Source of the DNA: an uncultured Clostridia bacterium
Lineage (GTDB): Bacteria; Bacillota; Clostridia; TANB77; CAG-508
Assembly: GCA_947631145.1 (NCBI GenBank)
Contig: CANRKF010000003.1
Location: forward strand, 1-51,462
Reading direction: 5' to 3'
Length of the DNA: 51,462 bases
Part shown: positions 20,830 to 30,667 of the stretch, one piece after another
How positions within the stretch are numbered: position 1 is the first letter of the stretch
How the letters are laid out: the number at the start of each line of letters is the position of its first letter
Notes under the pieces: generated by a model
Database searches by the model: none
Told to the model about the DNA's origin: nothing
Seen by the model: only the letters and a program-made list of their open reading frames with translations
Program-made: the position numbers and the translations under genes

Positions 20830-21197
20830 ATTATCACAACCTTCCTATATTTAGATTATAACATAATTTTTTAGAAAATTACTACTCTATTTTAATATTT
20901 TTATCATTTTATAAAATATTATGCGGTAAAAAAGATATCTACTTTTTATGTATTCAAAATTTTTAAAGATTATTTCATATCAATATTTTTTTGCTTTTTA
21001 ACTGCAATGTAATACATATAAAATATGTAAATTTGTATCATAAAAATATAATGTATAATAATAAAATTTTTCATAGTCAGCCTTTCTATATTTATATTTA
21101 TTCTATACTTATTCTATACTTTTTCAACTACAATCTCGTCAAAAATATGTTTTTATATAACTTTTTATTTTTTCTAAACATATTTTTAATTTAATTT
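20830..21197. other. AT-rich gap without recognisable gene
   Basis: About 370 bases between the toxin-antitoxin operon and the surface-protein gene. It has A/T runs and short repeats of TATTCTATACTT near 21100. The antitoxin promoter must lie in its left part. I see no coding or RNA signature. Confidence 0.4.
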
Positions 21198-21237
21198 AAA
21201 AAAAGACAGTATCCTATAATAGGAACTATCTTCTTTA
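21198..21237 (-). terminator. Terminator of the LPxTG surface protein gene
   Basis: AAGATAGTTCCTA pairs with TAGGATACTGTCTT (one bulge) and is followed on the minus strand by TTTTTTT, a few bases after the stop at 21242. Confidence 0.75.
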
Positions 21238-21241
21238 TTTA

Positions 21242-22854
21242 TTAAAAATTATATTCTTTATATTTTTTATATGCAACAAATCCACCTGCAATTAATGTAA
21301 CTGTTACAATAGCTACTATACAAGCATTTACGCCAGTATTAGGAAGATTTCCTCCAGCTATAGTATTATCTTTACCTTTTGTTGGTGTAGTTCCTCCTGT
21401 TGCACTTCCAAAATCTGCCCATTCAAATTCGTCTTTACCATAGAAGAATAAAAACCATGAATCTGAATCAGCATATGCATGTGCTTGAGCTAAAGTTACA
21501 GCTTCAGCAGGAATATATTTTCCATTTTCGCTATCTACTTTTACATATAAATAATAGTATTCATTATGTTGAAGATTCTTTAAATCAATAGGTTTTGTAG
21601 ATTCTAATATTGAAGAATTATCAGCATCAACAGTTTCATTATACATTCCAGAATTTTCTTTAGCATAACTCAATAAATCTGCAAAACCAGAAGAATCTTT
21701 ATTTTTTATTTTTTGTAGTATAGATTTATCGGTTATTTTTCCAATTTTTATTTGCATTTTTCTATTATAATCAGATGAGTGTGTAAAGTTTGTTACAATT
21801 TGAGTACCAGAATATGTTACAAAGGATAAATCACTAAATGCATCTGCATATTTAGGTTCATCATATCTTTTAAGTTTAATTCCAGAGGCTATCACATTAT
21901 ATTTGCCATCTTTTTTTTCTAAAATATTTGCATATAGATCTTTATTTAATTCAACATATTCTGTAACAGTAGCTTTTAATTTTTTTGAAGTTTTATCATA
22001 ATCTAAATATAATCTATCTTCATCTTTTAAATTGGTTACATCTGGCTTTTTAGAATCATTAGTTAGCATTACATAATAGCTTTCACTTTCATCTACTGAA
22101 GCGCCTGATATTTCTAATATTGCTCCGCTTACTCCATCTTTCTTTAATTCAAATTTAGCTTTTGAAAAAGCTCCTGAAGTATCACCACCTGTACTAGAAC
22201 TTGATTTTATTTCAGATGAGTATACATTAAAATCTAATATGTGTCTGTTCCATTTGTAGCCTTTGCCCACAACACAAAGCATACTGTTCCTGTATATGTT
22301 TTAAAATCTAGGCTAACATTGCCTGTAGTATTAGTGGTTTCTGTCCAAGAATTTGTGTAATTTGGTATTAATGCATAATATTCATCTTCTAATTTTTTAA
22401 TTTCAGCTTCTACACCTTCATAATAGGTTTTATATGCGCTAGTGGCATCTTCATATGCTTTTTTAGCCACTGCAATTGCTTCTGCATTTTCTGGTTCTGT
22501 TTGTAGCAAGTTTTGATAATCTGTTTGTAATTTAGTTAAGTCTTTTGTTTTTGTTTCTATTTCTGCATTGCTTGTTTTTATATAATCATTAACTGCTGTA
22601 TGCTTTGCAGATATGCTATCCATTGTACTTTTTGTTATATCTACTTTTTGATATGAAATTGTATACCCTGTTGCACTTGATGATAAACTTATTGTTCCTG
22701 TTGCTACTCCATCCTTAATGGTTATAAGTATTGGTAATGTTATATATCCTTTTGGATCGATTTCTCCTGTGTATGCTTTTACTTTGCAGAAGCTTGAAAA
22801 CATTGTTAGAATAAGTACTAATAATACTATACTTGTTACTATTTTATTTTTCAT
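21242..22854 (-). CDS. LPxTG-anchored surface protein, frame broken once
   Basis: Signal peptide at the N-terminus (MKNKIVTSIVLLVLILTMFS), a coiled-coil-like segment (about 90-180: DLTKLQTDYQNLL), then a long Ser/Thr/Lys-rich region and a cell-wall sorting signal: LPNTG, hydrophobic segment (VNACIVAIVTVTLIAGGFVA) and basic tail KKYKEYNF. I chose ATG 22854 after AGGGGG. The first frame stops at TAG 22236-22234 after NGTDTY. The remainder is open in the -1 frame (DFNVYSSEIKS), so one base is missing nearby (TATTAGAT where TATTTAGAT would read through). There is no CGG here. The two parts form one domain-complete protein of about 535 residues; ligand unknown. Confidence 0.8.
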
Positions 22855-22966
22855 TGTATATTTCCCCCTATTTTCATTTGTTATAATCATATTTTTTTAA
22901 TTGATTATTTAGTGAAAATTGTATCATTAAATAATAAGATTTACAATAATTATTATTTTACATTTT

Positions 22967-24955
22967 TTATTCTTGAGAATAACTTTCTTTAACTTCTACA
23001 GGTTCTGGTTGTTTATACATATTTAAAATATTTCCAAGTTCATTGGTAAAGTCCTGTAATAAAACAATTTTAATGCTTGGTAATTTTCCATCAATGTAAT
23101 CATCTATAATTTGTTTTAATTTTTTTACATTTTGCATTTCTGGCTCAATTTCTTTAGTAAATCTTTTTGCTCTATCTACTAGCTTTTCCTTTATTGTTAC
23201 AATATCTTCATTACTTGCGCATGAAATTCTTTGGAACATTTGAAATGGATCATAATATTTTAAAATAGGTATATTCATACATTCTTTGTCAAATAAGTCA
23301 TAGAATTGTTCCATTTTCATAGGAATATTTTTAAATATTTCTTCTGCTTTTTCACGGTACATTTTATCTTTTAATTGTAAATTAATTCCATTAAAATGAA
23401 TTAATATTTCTTCCATTTCAGTAGCAATATCTTCTTCAATTGCAACTTGTGATAGTTCTTCTTCAACATTGCTACAATAACTAGAAGTTAAAGATGCAAT
23501 ATTCATTCCATTAAAGAATACACTTTTTATTGTTCTCATGTCATATCTTATTAAATCTTTTCTAATAAAATATACAAAATATGCAAATAGTTTTACAATT
23601 TGAATAAGCTCAATATTTCCATTTTTAACATCATCTAAAGTTTGATCTATTACGCCATCAAATTGGTCATCTGGAATTTTCCAATACTCTTCTGTAAGAA
23701 GTCTTTTATAGCCGGGTAACTGACTAGTATCAATAGTATTACGTATTACTTCCATATTTTCTTTAAATACTTTCATATCAAAAATACGTGTACGAATGTA
23801 TTTTTCTATGAATTTAAAGAAACGATATTCTGCTTTAAAGTTATAATAGTAGTTATTATCAAATTCTTTAATATAAAATTGCCTATTATCCATAAATACC
23901 CTTGAAGATACTAAAATAGATTTGTATTCTTCGTTGCTATTAATGTTAATAAATTTATCTTTTGTAATTTTACCTGCTTTAATTTCGAACGAAATTGCTA
24001 TTGTAAAAATAAGCATGGTTTGTAATATACGATTGTTTGTATTTGGATATGCTTTAGATACCATATCAAATATTTTTTTGAAGTCATTTAATGCATGTTT
24101 TAAAATACGCAAGTTTCTAGTTCCACTTTTATTAAAGGTTGATGTGATTAAATTTGTGTTTTCTCTTAAGAAACGTATTAAATCTGGATATGATTCATAA
24201 CGCATTAAAAGTCCATTAATAATGTAGTTAAATTCTGGCGCATATTCAAAAGTTTCACCTATTAATTTTTCTTTAATTCTTTCATAATCATTTGCTTTAT
24301 CAAAAACATATTCAATGGTATCACGTATTCTTTCTACCATTGGTTTATCTGTTTTCATGGTTAGTTTGTTTTCTTTATCTAATAAATAAGTAGCAATAAA
24401 GGTTTTCATTTCTAAATTGCTATTTTTTAATTTTGTAGATAATTCTTTTTCATTACAAATTATAATAGTTTTTATATGGTCATGTTCTACAAAGTTATTA
24501 ATGTAACCTAAAATATCTATAACGTCTACGTTTGCTCTTTCTAGGTCATCAAAACAAAGTACTTTATCTTCTGTAGAGAAAAATTGTGCATAGTCTAGTC
24601 TATCTCCATTTTGTGTAACTCCAAAGAAGTTTGCCATATCTAAACCTGTTTTGGCATATTCTGGAATATTTCCTATGCCACTTGCATCCATATATTTTTT
24701 TAAGTTTTTGTCCATTAATTGTGTGGTTTCAATAAATATTTTTTTACTAATTTCTTCCAAATTAGAAATTCCATATAATGACATATAAATTGCTGTTACT
24801 TTTCTTCCACCTACTTGCATTGCTTCTATTTTTGGTCTGATTTTATGGTTCCAGAAGTAGGTTTTTCCGCTTCCCCATTCACCATTAATCATTATGGCAT
24901 AATCTGTGTATTCTGCTCTAATATAATCTAAAATGCTTTCTACTAAATCGTCCAT
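22967..24955 (-). CDS. KAP-type P-loop NTPase
   Basis: 662 residues. Walker A GEWGSGKT at 25-32 and Walker B VLCFDDLER near 135 followed by DILGYINNF and IIICNEKEL match KAP family STAND-like NTPases, whose members are often defence- or membrane-associated. No transmembrane segment is obvious here, unlike many KAP proteins. The long C-terminal helical part (about 250-662) is unrecognised. I chose ATG 24955, which follows AAGGAGG; the longer frame from 24970 includes that site. Confidence 0.8.
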   Translation of the reverse strand: MDDLVESILDYIRAEYTDYAIMINGEWGSGKTYFWNHKIRPKIEAMQVGGRKVTAIYMSLYGISNLEEISKKIFIETTQLMDKNLKKYMDASGIGNIPEYAKTGLDMANFFGVTQNGDRLDYAQFFSTEDKVLCFDDLERANVDVIDILGYINNFVEHDHIKTIIICNEKELSTKLKNSNLEMKTFIATYLLDKENKLTMKTDKPMVERIRDTIEYVFDKANDYERIKEKLIGETFEYAPEFNYIINGLLMRYESYPDLIRFLRENTNLITSTFNKSGTRNLRILKHALNDFKKIFDMVSKAYPNTNNRILQTMLIFTIAISFEIKAGKITKDKFININSNEEYKSILVSSRVFMDNRQFYIKEFDNNYYYNFKAEYRFFKFIEKYIRTRIFDMKVFKENMEVIRNTIDTSQLPGYKRLLTEEYWKIPDDQFDGVIDQTLDDVKNGNIELIQIVKLFAYFVYFIRKDLIRYDMRTIKSVFFNGMNIASLTSSYCSNVEEELSQVAIEEDIATEMEEILIHFNGINLQLKDKMYREKAEEIFKNIPMKMEQFYDLFDKECMNIPILKYYDPFQMFQRISCASNEDIVTIKEKLVDRAKRFTKEIEPEMQNVKKLKQIIDDYIDGKLPSIKIVLLQDFTNELGNILNMYKQPEPVEVKESYSQE

Positions 24956-25059
24956 ATTTTCCTCCTTCATTTGTATTATTGCTTTTTATTTCTTTCTTAC
25001 GAAATATATATTTTACTTTTTAAATTTTGGGTTTGCAAATTTTTTGTTTTTTTAAATTC

Positions 25060-25205
25060 TTTTCATTGCAAAGCCATTAGGTTTTCGAAATTTCTTACTT
25101 TGCAAAAACATTTGCTTTTCGAATTTTCTTACTTTGCAAAATCACAAAATCTTTTGGTTTTCGAAACCATTTACTTTGCAATACTTTGCTTTTCAAGATT
25201 ATTTA
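25060..25205. repeat. Degenerate tandem repeat after comF
   Basis: About four diverged units containing TTTTCGAAATTTCTTACTTTG and CAAAA, about 40 bases apart. The repeat touches the comF stop, so the last codons (AKDFEK) look like one unit. Confidence 0.65.
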
Positions 25206-25853
25206 CTTCTCAAAATCTTTTGCTAAAGTTAATAAAGCTACTGACTTTGCTCCTGCTTGCATTATAATTTTTTGACATTCCATGCAGGTTGCACCAGTAG
25301 TATAAATATCATCAAAAAGTATAATATTTTTTTCTTTTATTTTTTGCATATTTTGAATTTTATATGCATTTTTAACATTATTAAATCTTTCTTTTTTACC
25401 CAAAGTGCTTTGTATATTTGTTTCTTTTTGTTTTATTAAAATATTGTTTAAATATTCCAAATTTTCAGTGTTTTTAGCTATTTCTTTTGCTATTAATTCG
25501 GTTTGATTATAACCTCTTTTAGCAATTTTCTTTTTTGTCATTGGAACTGGAATTATTATATCATAATTTTTTAAAAATCTACACACTTTTTCATTTTTTA
25601 TAAAAAATTCCGAAAACATTTTGTAAAGATATGCTTTATCTTTAAATTTATATTGTAAAATTTTTTCTCTTATTATTCCTTCATATTGAAAAATATAGCA
25701 ATGTTTAATATTTCCATAAGTTATTATTTGTGGCATATAATTTTCTTGTATTTTTTTTGCACACGCTTTGCATATATAATTTTCAGTTTCTTTTCCGCAA
25801 ATTCCACATGTAGGCGGAAAAATAAAAGTGAGCACACTTTCTAAAAAGTTCAT
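25203..25853 (-). CDS. ComF family phosphoribosyltransferase-like protein
   Basis: 216 residues. An N-terminal zinc-binding segment CGICGKE...CKAC (about 16-35) is followed by a phosphoribosyltransferase fold with PVPMTKKKIAKRGYNQTELI and the PRPP loop IILFDDIYTTGAT (about 170-185). ComFC-type proteins support DNA uptake or processing. The start follows AAGGAGG. It lies downstream of recD2 in the same direction. Intact. Confidence 0.93.
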   Translation of the reverse strand: MNFLESVLTFIFPPTCGICGKETENYICKACAKKIQENYMPQIITYGNIKHCYIFQYEGIIREKILQYKFKDKAYLYKMFSEFFIKNEKVCRFLKNYDIIIPVPMTKKKIAKRGYNQTELIAKEIAKNTENLEYLNNILIKQKETNIQSTLGKKERFNNVKNAYKIQNMQKIKEKNIILFDDIYTTGATCMECQKIIMQAGAKSVALLTLAKDFEK

Positions 25854-25929
25854 ATTTGTATAAACCTCCTTAAAAATAATGCCCCCAATTTATTTAATTT
25901 AAAATACTCTTATTATAAATATTAGTTGA

Positions 25930-26000
25930 TATTAAATATAAGTAACTTAATAAAGAAGTTACTTTATTTTCATTATAAGTAACTTAATAAAGATGCTAGT
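25930..26000. repeat. Short AT-rich direct repeat
   Basis: Two copies of ATAAGTAACTTAATAAAGA (25938 and 25975), 37 bases apart, with weaker relatives on each side, in the recD2-comF gap. Confidence 0.6.
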
Positions 26001-26051
26001 TTATATTAATTATAAAAACTTGACTGTAACTTATTAATATTAGCAAAATTA

Positions 26052-28275
26052 TTAACTTATTATAGTCTTTAGTTTAAATTCTAGCCCAGTATTACGTGTT
26101 TTGCTATTTGCATTTTGTATCATAAATTCTAAAACTTTTGGATTTCCTATTAATATTAGTAGTTTTTTTGCTCTTGTCATAGCAGTATATAGCAAAGTTC
26201 TAGTAAGTAAAACTGGTGCTGCTTGCATTATTGGCATAATAACAACATCAAATTCACTTCCGCTGTGCTTTATGAACAGTAATAGCATATGCATGTTCTA
26301 TTTGCTCTAATTCTTCAAAACTATACCAAACTAGTTTATCATCATCAAATTTTATTTTTATTCTTTTTTCTTCCTCATCTATGTTTAAAATTGTTCCATA
26401 TTCCCCATTAAATACGCCTTTTCCCATTTCTAACTTTGGCTCATGTTTTTCCCAGTAAATATCATAATTATTTTTTATTTGCATTATTCTATCTCCTTCG
26501 CGGAAAATAGAATCTATGTACTTTCTTTCTTTTTTGTTTTCTGATGGTGGGTTAACTGTATTTTGTAAACATTTATTTAATTCTTTTGTTCCAAGTTCTC
26601 CTTTTTTTGTTGCACTAATAACTTGAATATTTTTTATGAAATCATAATCTCCATAATTTTTAAGTCTTCCATTACTTAATGAAATTATATTTTCTAGTAT
26701 TTTTAGTTTATTAGGTTCATTAATGAAGAAAAAGTCATCCAAAAGATTTTGAGTATTTTCTTCTTTTTTAAATATACTAACTCCTTCATTTACCTTATGG
26801 CTGTTTAAAATAATTTTACTTTTTGCAGCTTGTCTAAAAATTTTATTTAAAGTTATTGTAGTTATTTTGTTAGAAGCTATAATGTCTTTTAATACATTTC
26901 CCGGTCCTACAGATGGAAGTTGATTACTATCTCCTACTAATATTAGCTTAGTTCCTTTATATATAGCTTGAAGTAAATAATTCATAAGAAAAATATCTAC
27001 CATAGAAACTTCGTCTACAATAATAACATCTGCATCTATAGGTGTTACTTCAACATCTGCTTCCAAAGTTTGTAATTCATCATTTGAGGTTTTTCCTATT
27101 TCTAACAATCTGTGAAGAGTTTTGGCTTCTTCACCTGTTGTTTCTGTCATTCTTTTAGCGGCTCTACCAGTTGGTGCACAAAGAACCACTTTTTTTTGCT
27201 CATTTTTATATAATTCAATAATTGTTTTTATAATTGTGGTTTTACCTGTGCCGGGTCCTCCTGTAATAACACATACATTATTTTCTTGCACAGCATATAA
27301 AGCTTCTTTTTGCTTATCTGACAATTCTAGTTCAGATTTTTCAATTTTTTTAAGTTTTTTATCAAAATTATCAATTTCTTTTACATTTAAATAATTATTT
27401 AAAGCAAGTAAGTTTTCTGCTATATTTACCTCTACTTTATAGTAATTTTGCAAATATACCCACTCTTGTTTTGAATCTCTATCTTCAATTACAATTTCTT
27501 TATTTACCTGTAAAAATATTATATTATTTTCTATCATTTGATCTGAAACGCCTAATAGTTCTTTTGAAAATTGAACTAGATTTTCATATAAAACTGCGCA
27601 ATGCCCATTATTAGTGGCAAGCTTTAAAGCATATTTTATACCACTTCTAATTCTTACATCACTTTCAACATCCATTCCCATTTCTATAGCTTTTTGATCG
27701 ATTTGCATAAAATTGGCTCTTGCAGATAAATCTATTAATATGTATGGGTTGCTTTCAATTTGTTCTATTGTTGTAGGTCCTAATTTTTTATAAATTGCTT
27801 CTGCTCCATTAGCACCTATTCCAAATTTTTCTAGATATTCAACAATTCTCCAAATATCCCAATTACTATTAAAGCTTTCTGAAATTTCTATTGCTTTTTC
27901 TTTTGTAATACCTTTTATGCACACCAATTTTTCTGGTTCATACCTTATAATTGCTATTACTTCTTTTCCAAAGGTATTTATCATTTTTTTTGCAGTAGCA
28001 GCGCCAATTCCTTTTATTTTTCCACTTGATAAGTATTTTTCTATTGCATCTAAAGATTCTGGCATTAGTTTTTCAAAGGTTTCCACTTTAAATTGCGTTC
28101 CATATTCTGGATGTTCTACAATATTTCCAACTACCTTTAAATTATCTCCTTTTTCAATAAAAGGAAGATAGCCAACTACTGTGGTTTCTTCTTCTTCAGT
28201 TTCAAAGTTTGCTATAGTATAACTATTTATTTCATTACGATAAATTATTTCTTTAATTTCACCTTTAAGTTCCAA
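26052..28275 (-). CDS. recD2: RecD2 DNA helicase, needs +1 shift at CGGA
   Basis: SF1B 5'-3' helicase of the RecD2/YrrC type, about 740 residues. An N-terminal OB domain and helix-hairpin-helix region (GIGAATAKKMI, CIKGITKEKAIEI) precede the helicase: Walker A GGPGTGKTT, DEVSMVD and GDSNQLPSVGPG. Frame zero ends in VHKAQ-RK-stop. Dropping the C at 26262 gives VHKAQ-GSEFDVVIMP and the last helicase motif LLYTAMTRAKKLL. I start at TTG 28275, five bases after AGAGGTG. The frame upstream to 28359 starts with ATG but its 28 extra residues are REP-like sequence. Alternatives: pseudogene or sequencing insertion. Confidence 0.88.
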
Positions 28276-28292
28276 ATTAACACCTCTTGTTT

Positions 28293-28444
28293 TTGTCGCT
28301 TCAGGAACGTTTCTTTTTGCGACATTTTGTCGTTTCAGGGACGTTTCTTTTTGCGACATTTTGTCGCCTCGGGGACATATGTTGTTTTAACATGTGGCAC
28401 TAATGCGACACTTTGTCGCGTTAAGAAACGTCCCCAACGCGACA
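28293..28444. repeat. REP-like palindromic element, copy C
   Basis: Left arm: TTGTCGCTTCAGGAACGTTTC and TTGTCGTTTCAGGGACGTTTC modules with GCGACA. Centre: GGGGACATATGTTGTTTTAACATGTGGCAC. Right arm: inverted TGTCGCGTTAAGAAACGTCC and GCGACA. Same plan as copies B and D. It lies just upstream of recD2. Confidence 0.85.
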
Positions 28445-28474
28445 ATTTGCAAATTTACATATATTATATATTTT

Positions 28475-28831
28475 TTATTTTATATTGTCTATACTATCTA
28501 TTAATTCTTTACATTCTCTCCAATTTGCTATTTTTATTTCGTCATAATCTTTTGAAAGTTTTTCTAAAATTTTTTCTGTTTCATCTGTTGAATTTAGGTC
28601 AACTGCTATTATATCTTTAATGTTTTCTTCCTTTCCATATATTATACGAAATAATAGTGATCGCAAGAAACCTTCTATTTTTCTTTCTTGATTTTTTGCA
28701 GCAATAATAACATAAATTCCATCTGATTTTAAATTTGTATATGTATAAGTATAAATTATTGTTTTTATTATTTCAAATAGTCCATATAGAGCTAAAACCC
28801 ATAAAATTCCATTTAAAATATAATTAAACAT
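28475..28831 (-). CDS. Membrane-anchored protein with glycosyltransferase-like fold
   Basis: 118 residues. One N-terminal membrane helix (YILNGILWVLALYGLFEII) is followed by a cytosolic domain: GIYVIIAAKNQERKIEGFLR, KDIIAVDLNSTDETEKILEK. The NQERKIEGFLR and DLNSTDET pattern resembles the start of family 2 glycosyltransferases (KNEEKxIxxxL, DxxSxDxT), but the protein is too short to hold a full catalytic domain. RBS AGGGAGAAAG. It lies upstream of recD2. Function unknown. Confidence 0.65.
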   Translation of the reverse strand: MFNYILNGILWVLALYGLFEIIKTIIYTYTYTNLKSDGIYVIIAAKNQERKIEGFLRSLLFRIIYGKEENIKDIIAVDLNSTDETEKILEKLSKDYDEIKIANWRECKELIDSIDNIK

Positions 28832-28914
28832 TTTCTTTCTCCCTATTCTATTTTTTATTCAATATTTTATGCTATGCTAGTTTTTTATGTTACGGTTTTA
28901 GTTTAAATTTTATT

Positions 28915-28943
28915 TTGACACTTTTTTATTTTTATTATATACT
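28915..28943 (+). promoter_or_regulatory. Near-consensus promoter directly before the pseudouridine synthase ATG
   Basis: TTGACA (28915-28920), 17-base spacer, TATACT (28938-28943). The expected transcription start is at about 28950-28951, which is the ATG itself. Confidence 0.7.
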
Positions 28944-28950
28944 TAAACGT

Positions 28951-29841
28951 ATGAAAGAAATTATTGTAACTCCTAAATATAATGGAAAAAAATTAAATAC
29001 TTTTTTGTTAGATACCTTTAGCGGTCTTTCTATGAATTTACTATATAAAACTCTTCGAAAAAAAGATATTCGTGTTAATGATATAAAAGTTTCAGAAAAT
29101 GTAGTAATTCATACAGGAGATAATATTAAGGTATTTCTTTCTGATGAGCAATTACTTGGTACAATTACTAGTTTAGAAATTATATATGAAGATGAAAATA
29201 TAATAGCTGTAAATAAACCTGCCGGTATTGAAGTTGTTGGAAATGATTCTTCTTTAACTAATATTGTAAATAATTTTTTAAAACAACGACTTTCAAGCGA
29301 ACTAAATTCTAATTTTAAAAATATTGAAGCTAAGCCTTGCCATCGTTTAGATAGAAATACTACAGGAATAGTTTTGTTTGCTAAAAATGATGCTAGTTTA
29401 AATATTCTGCTTGATAAGTTTAAAAATAGAGAAATTGAAAAGCATTATTACGCTAACGTTTATGGTATTCCTAAAGTAAAACATGAGGATTTAACTGCTT
29501 ATTTATTTAAAGATGCTAAAAAATCTTTAGTATATATTTCAGATGTTCCTAAAAAGGGTTATGAAAAAATTAAAACTTCTTATGATGTAATTAGTGTGGA
29601 TAAAAAAGCAAATACAAGTATTTTAGATGTTACGCTTCATACTGGCAAAACGCATCAAATTCGTGCTCATTTAGCTCATATTGGATTTCCAATTATTGGT
29701 GATGGCAAGTATGGAAATAATGAAATTAATAAAAAGTTTAAGGCAAAAGTGCAAAAGCTTACAAGTTACTCTATTGAATTTAAATTTACTACTTCTGCTG
29801 GGCATTTAGATTATTTGAAAGGAGTAAAGATTTCTCTTTAA
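28951..29841 (+). CDS. RluA/RluD-family rRNA pseudouridine synthase, probably leaderless
   Basis: Isomerises uridine in structured RNA, probably 23S rRNA. It has 296 residues. An N-terminal S4-like RNA-binding domain (about 10-70: LYKTLRKKDIRVNDIKV) is followed by the synthase core: NKPAGIEV, catalytic HRLDRNTTGIVLFAKN, KHYYANVYG, TGKTHQIRAHLAHIGFPIIGD. I chose ATG 28951. The S4 domain starts directly after it, there is no Shine-Dalgarno sequence, and a strong promoter ends seven bases upstream. The extension to 28915 overlaps the promoter. Exact uridine target not assignable. Confidence 0.92.
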   Translation: MKEIIVTPKYNGKKLNTFLLDTFSGLSMNLLYKTLRKKDIRVNDIKVSENVVIHTGDNIKVFLSDEQLLGTITSLEIIYEDENIIAVNKPAGIEVVGNDSSLTNIVNNFLKQRLSSELNSNFKNIEAKPCHRLDRNTTGIVLFAKNDASLNILLDKFKNREIEKHYYANVYGIPKVKHEDLTAYLFKDAKKSLVYISDVPKKGYEKIKTSYDVISVDKKANTSILDVTLHTGKTHQIRAHLAHIGFPIIGDGKYGNNEINKKFKAKVQKLTSYSIEFKFTTSAGHLDYLKGVKISL

Positions 29842-29908
29842 TGAAGCAATCTTTCAAAATAGTTAGTTAATGGTTTTATAGCTAATTACTTGAATAGTAC
29901 AGTAAAAC

Positions 29909-29937
29909 TTGCTTTTTCTCATTGAAAGAGTTATAAT
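29909..29937 (+). promoter_or_regulatory. Promoter of the gene at 29982
   Basis: TTGCTT (29909-29914), 17-base spacer, perfect TATAAT (29932-29937), with AGGAAG and the ATG following. Confidence 0.65.
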
Positions 29938-29981
29938 TTAGCCAAGACTTTTTGTCTAATATTTTTTTAGGAAGTGATAAA

Positions 29982-30512
29982 ATGTTTACAGATGAAATGC
30001 AGGCAAAAATTCGTAGCTACACCCCTCCTCCAGTAAGTGAATTTGAAAAACAAAAGGAACTAAAACGGCAGCAAAAAATTGAAAAGAGAGTAGAAAAAGA
30101 CGCACAATATCTTTGGAACAAATTGCAAGAGCTTTACGAAAAGTACATTCCATACTTTGCAAAGTATAATCTTAATGGTAGTCATCCAATAAGATTTATG
30201 TTTGGAAGCACCAGAGTTGGCACTCATCCTCACCATGTTTATTACACTATTCCTATATATGCAGATTTTGGATATTTTTTGCTTTCTCGAAGAAAAATAA
30301 AATATCCTGAATTAACTTTTCGTCTTTTGAAGGAAATAGCTTTAAACAATGGATTGGATGTATACTTTCAGGCTGATACCAGTTATCAAGGTTTAAGTAA
30401 TTGGTTTGAGCACTATTTTGAGCACTATTATACATTTAAATTTACAAAAAATTGGTATCCTGGAGGGAAAGGAACTTTCGATTACCATCCTAATAGTAAG
30501 CTTTATATTTAG
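29982..30512 (+). CDS. Uncharacterised 176-residue protein
   Basis: Not recognised. ATG 29982 follows AGGAAGTG; an in-frame TTG at 29952 is less likely. It has a basic helical segment (about 15-50: KELKRQQKIEKRVEKD) and then an aromatic-rich globular part with FMFGSTRVGTHPHHVYYTIP and many Tyr, Phe and His residues; no signal peptide or membrane helix. It holds the only in-frame CGG codon (30066-30068, Arg, followed by C) that does not sit at a frame break. A +1 shift there would end the protein within about ten codons. It has its own promoter and terminator. Confidence 0.75.
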   Translation: MFTDEMQAKIRSYTPPPVSEFEKQKELKRQQKIEKRVEKDAQYLWNKLQELYEKYIPYFAKYNLNGSHPIRFMFGSTRVGTHPHHVYYTIPIYADFGYFLLSRRKIKYPELTFRLLKEIALNNGLDVYFQADTSYQGLSNWFEHYFEHYYTFKFTKNWYPGGKGTFDYHPNSKLYI

Positions 30513-30525
30513 TTTTATCATTTCA

Positions 30526-30557
30526 AAACAGTAACCTATAATTTTAGGTTACTGTTT
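30526..30557 (+). terminator. Terminator after the 29982 gene
   Basis: AAACAGTAACCTA pairs perfectly with TAGGTTACTGTTT, followed by GAATTTT, 14 bases past the stop. Confidence 0.85.
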
Positions 30558-30667
30558 GAATTTTACTCAAATACATTTTTCTCCTTTGTTTCCTAAGCTT
30601 TTGATTTTCATTTCTTTTTAAAGTTTTGTAAGCAAAATATTATATCTTTTAATAATTTTGTATTTTT

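Noticed and set aside
22234..22282. LPxTG gene break as a fourth member of the CGGA group
   Set aside because: There is no CGG in the overlap and the shift needed is -1 (one base missing), opposite in sign to the CGGA cases.
28276..28359. ATG-initiated extension of recD2 by 28 residues
   Set aside because: These codons are REP-like element sequence (GCGACA / GGGACGTTTC modules). A ribosome site AGAGGTG precedes TTG 28275, where the conserved domain begins.
29952..29981. Earlier start (TTG 29952) for the unknown plus-strand gene
   Set aside because: ATG 29982 has AGGAAGTG at correct spacing, and the upstream codons include that ribosome site.
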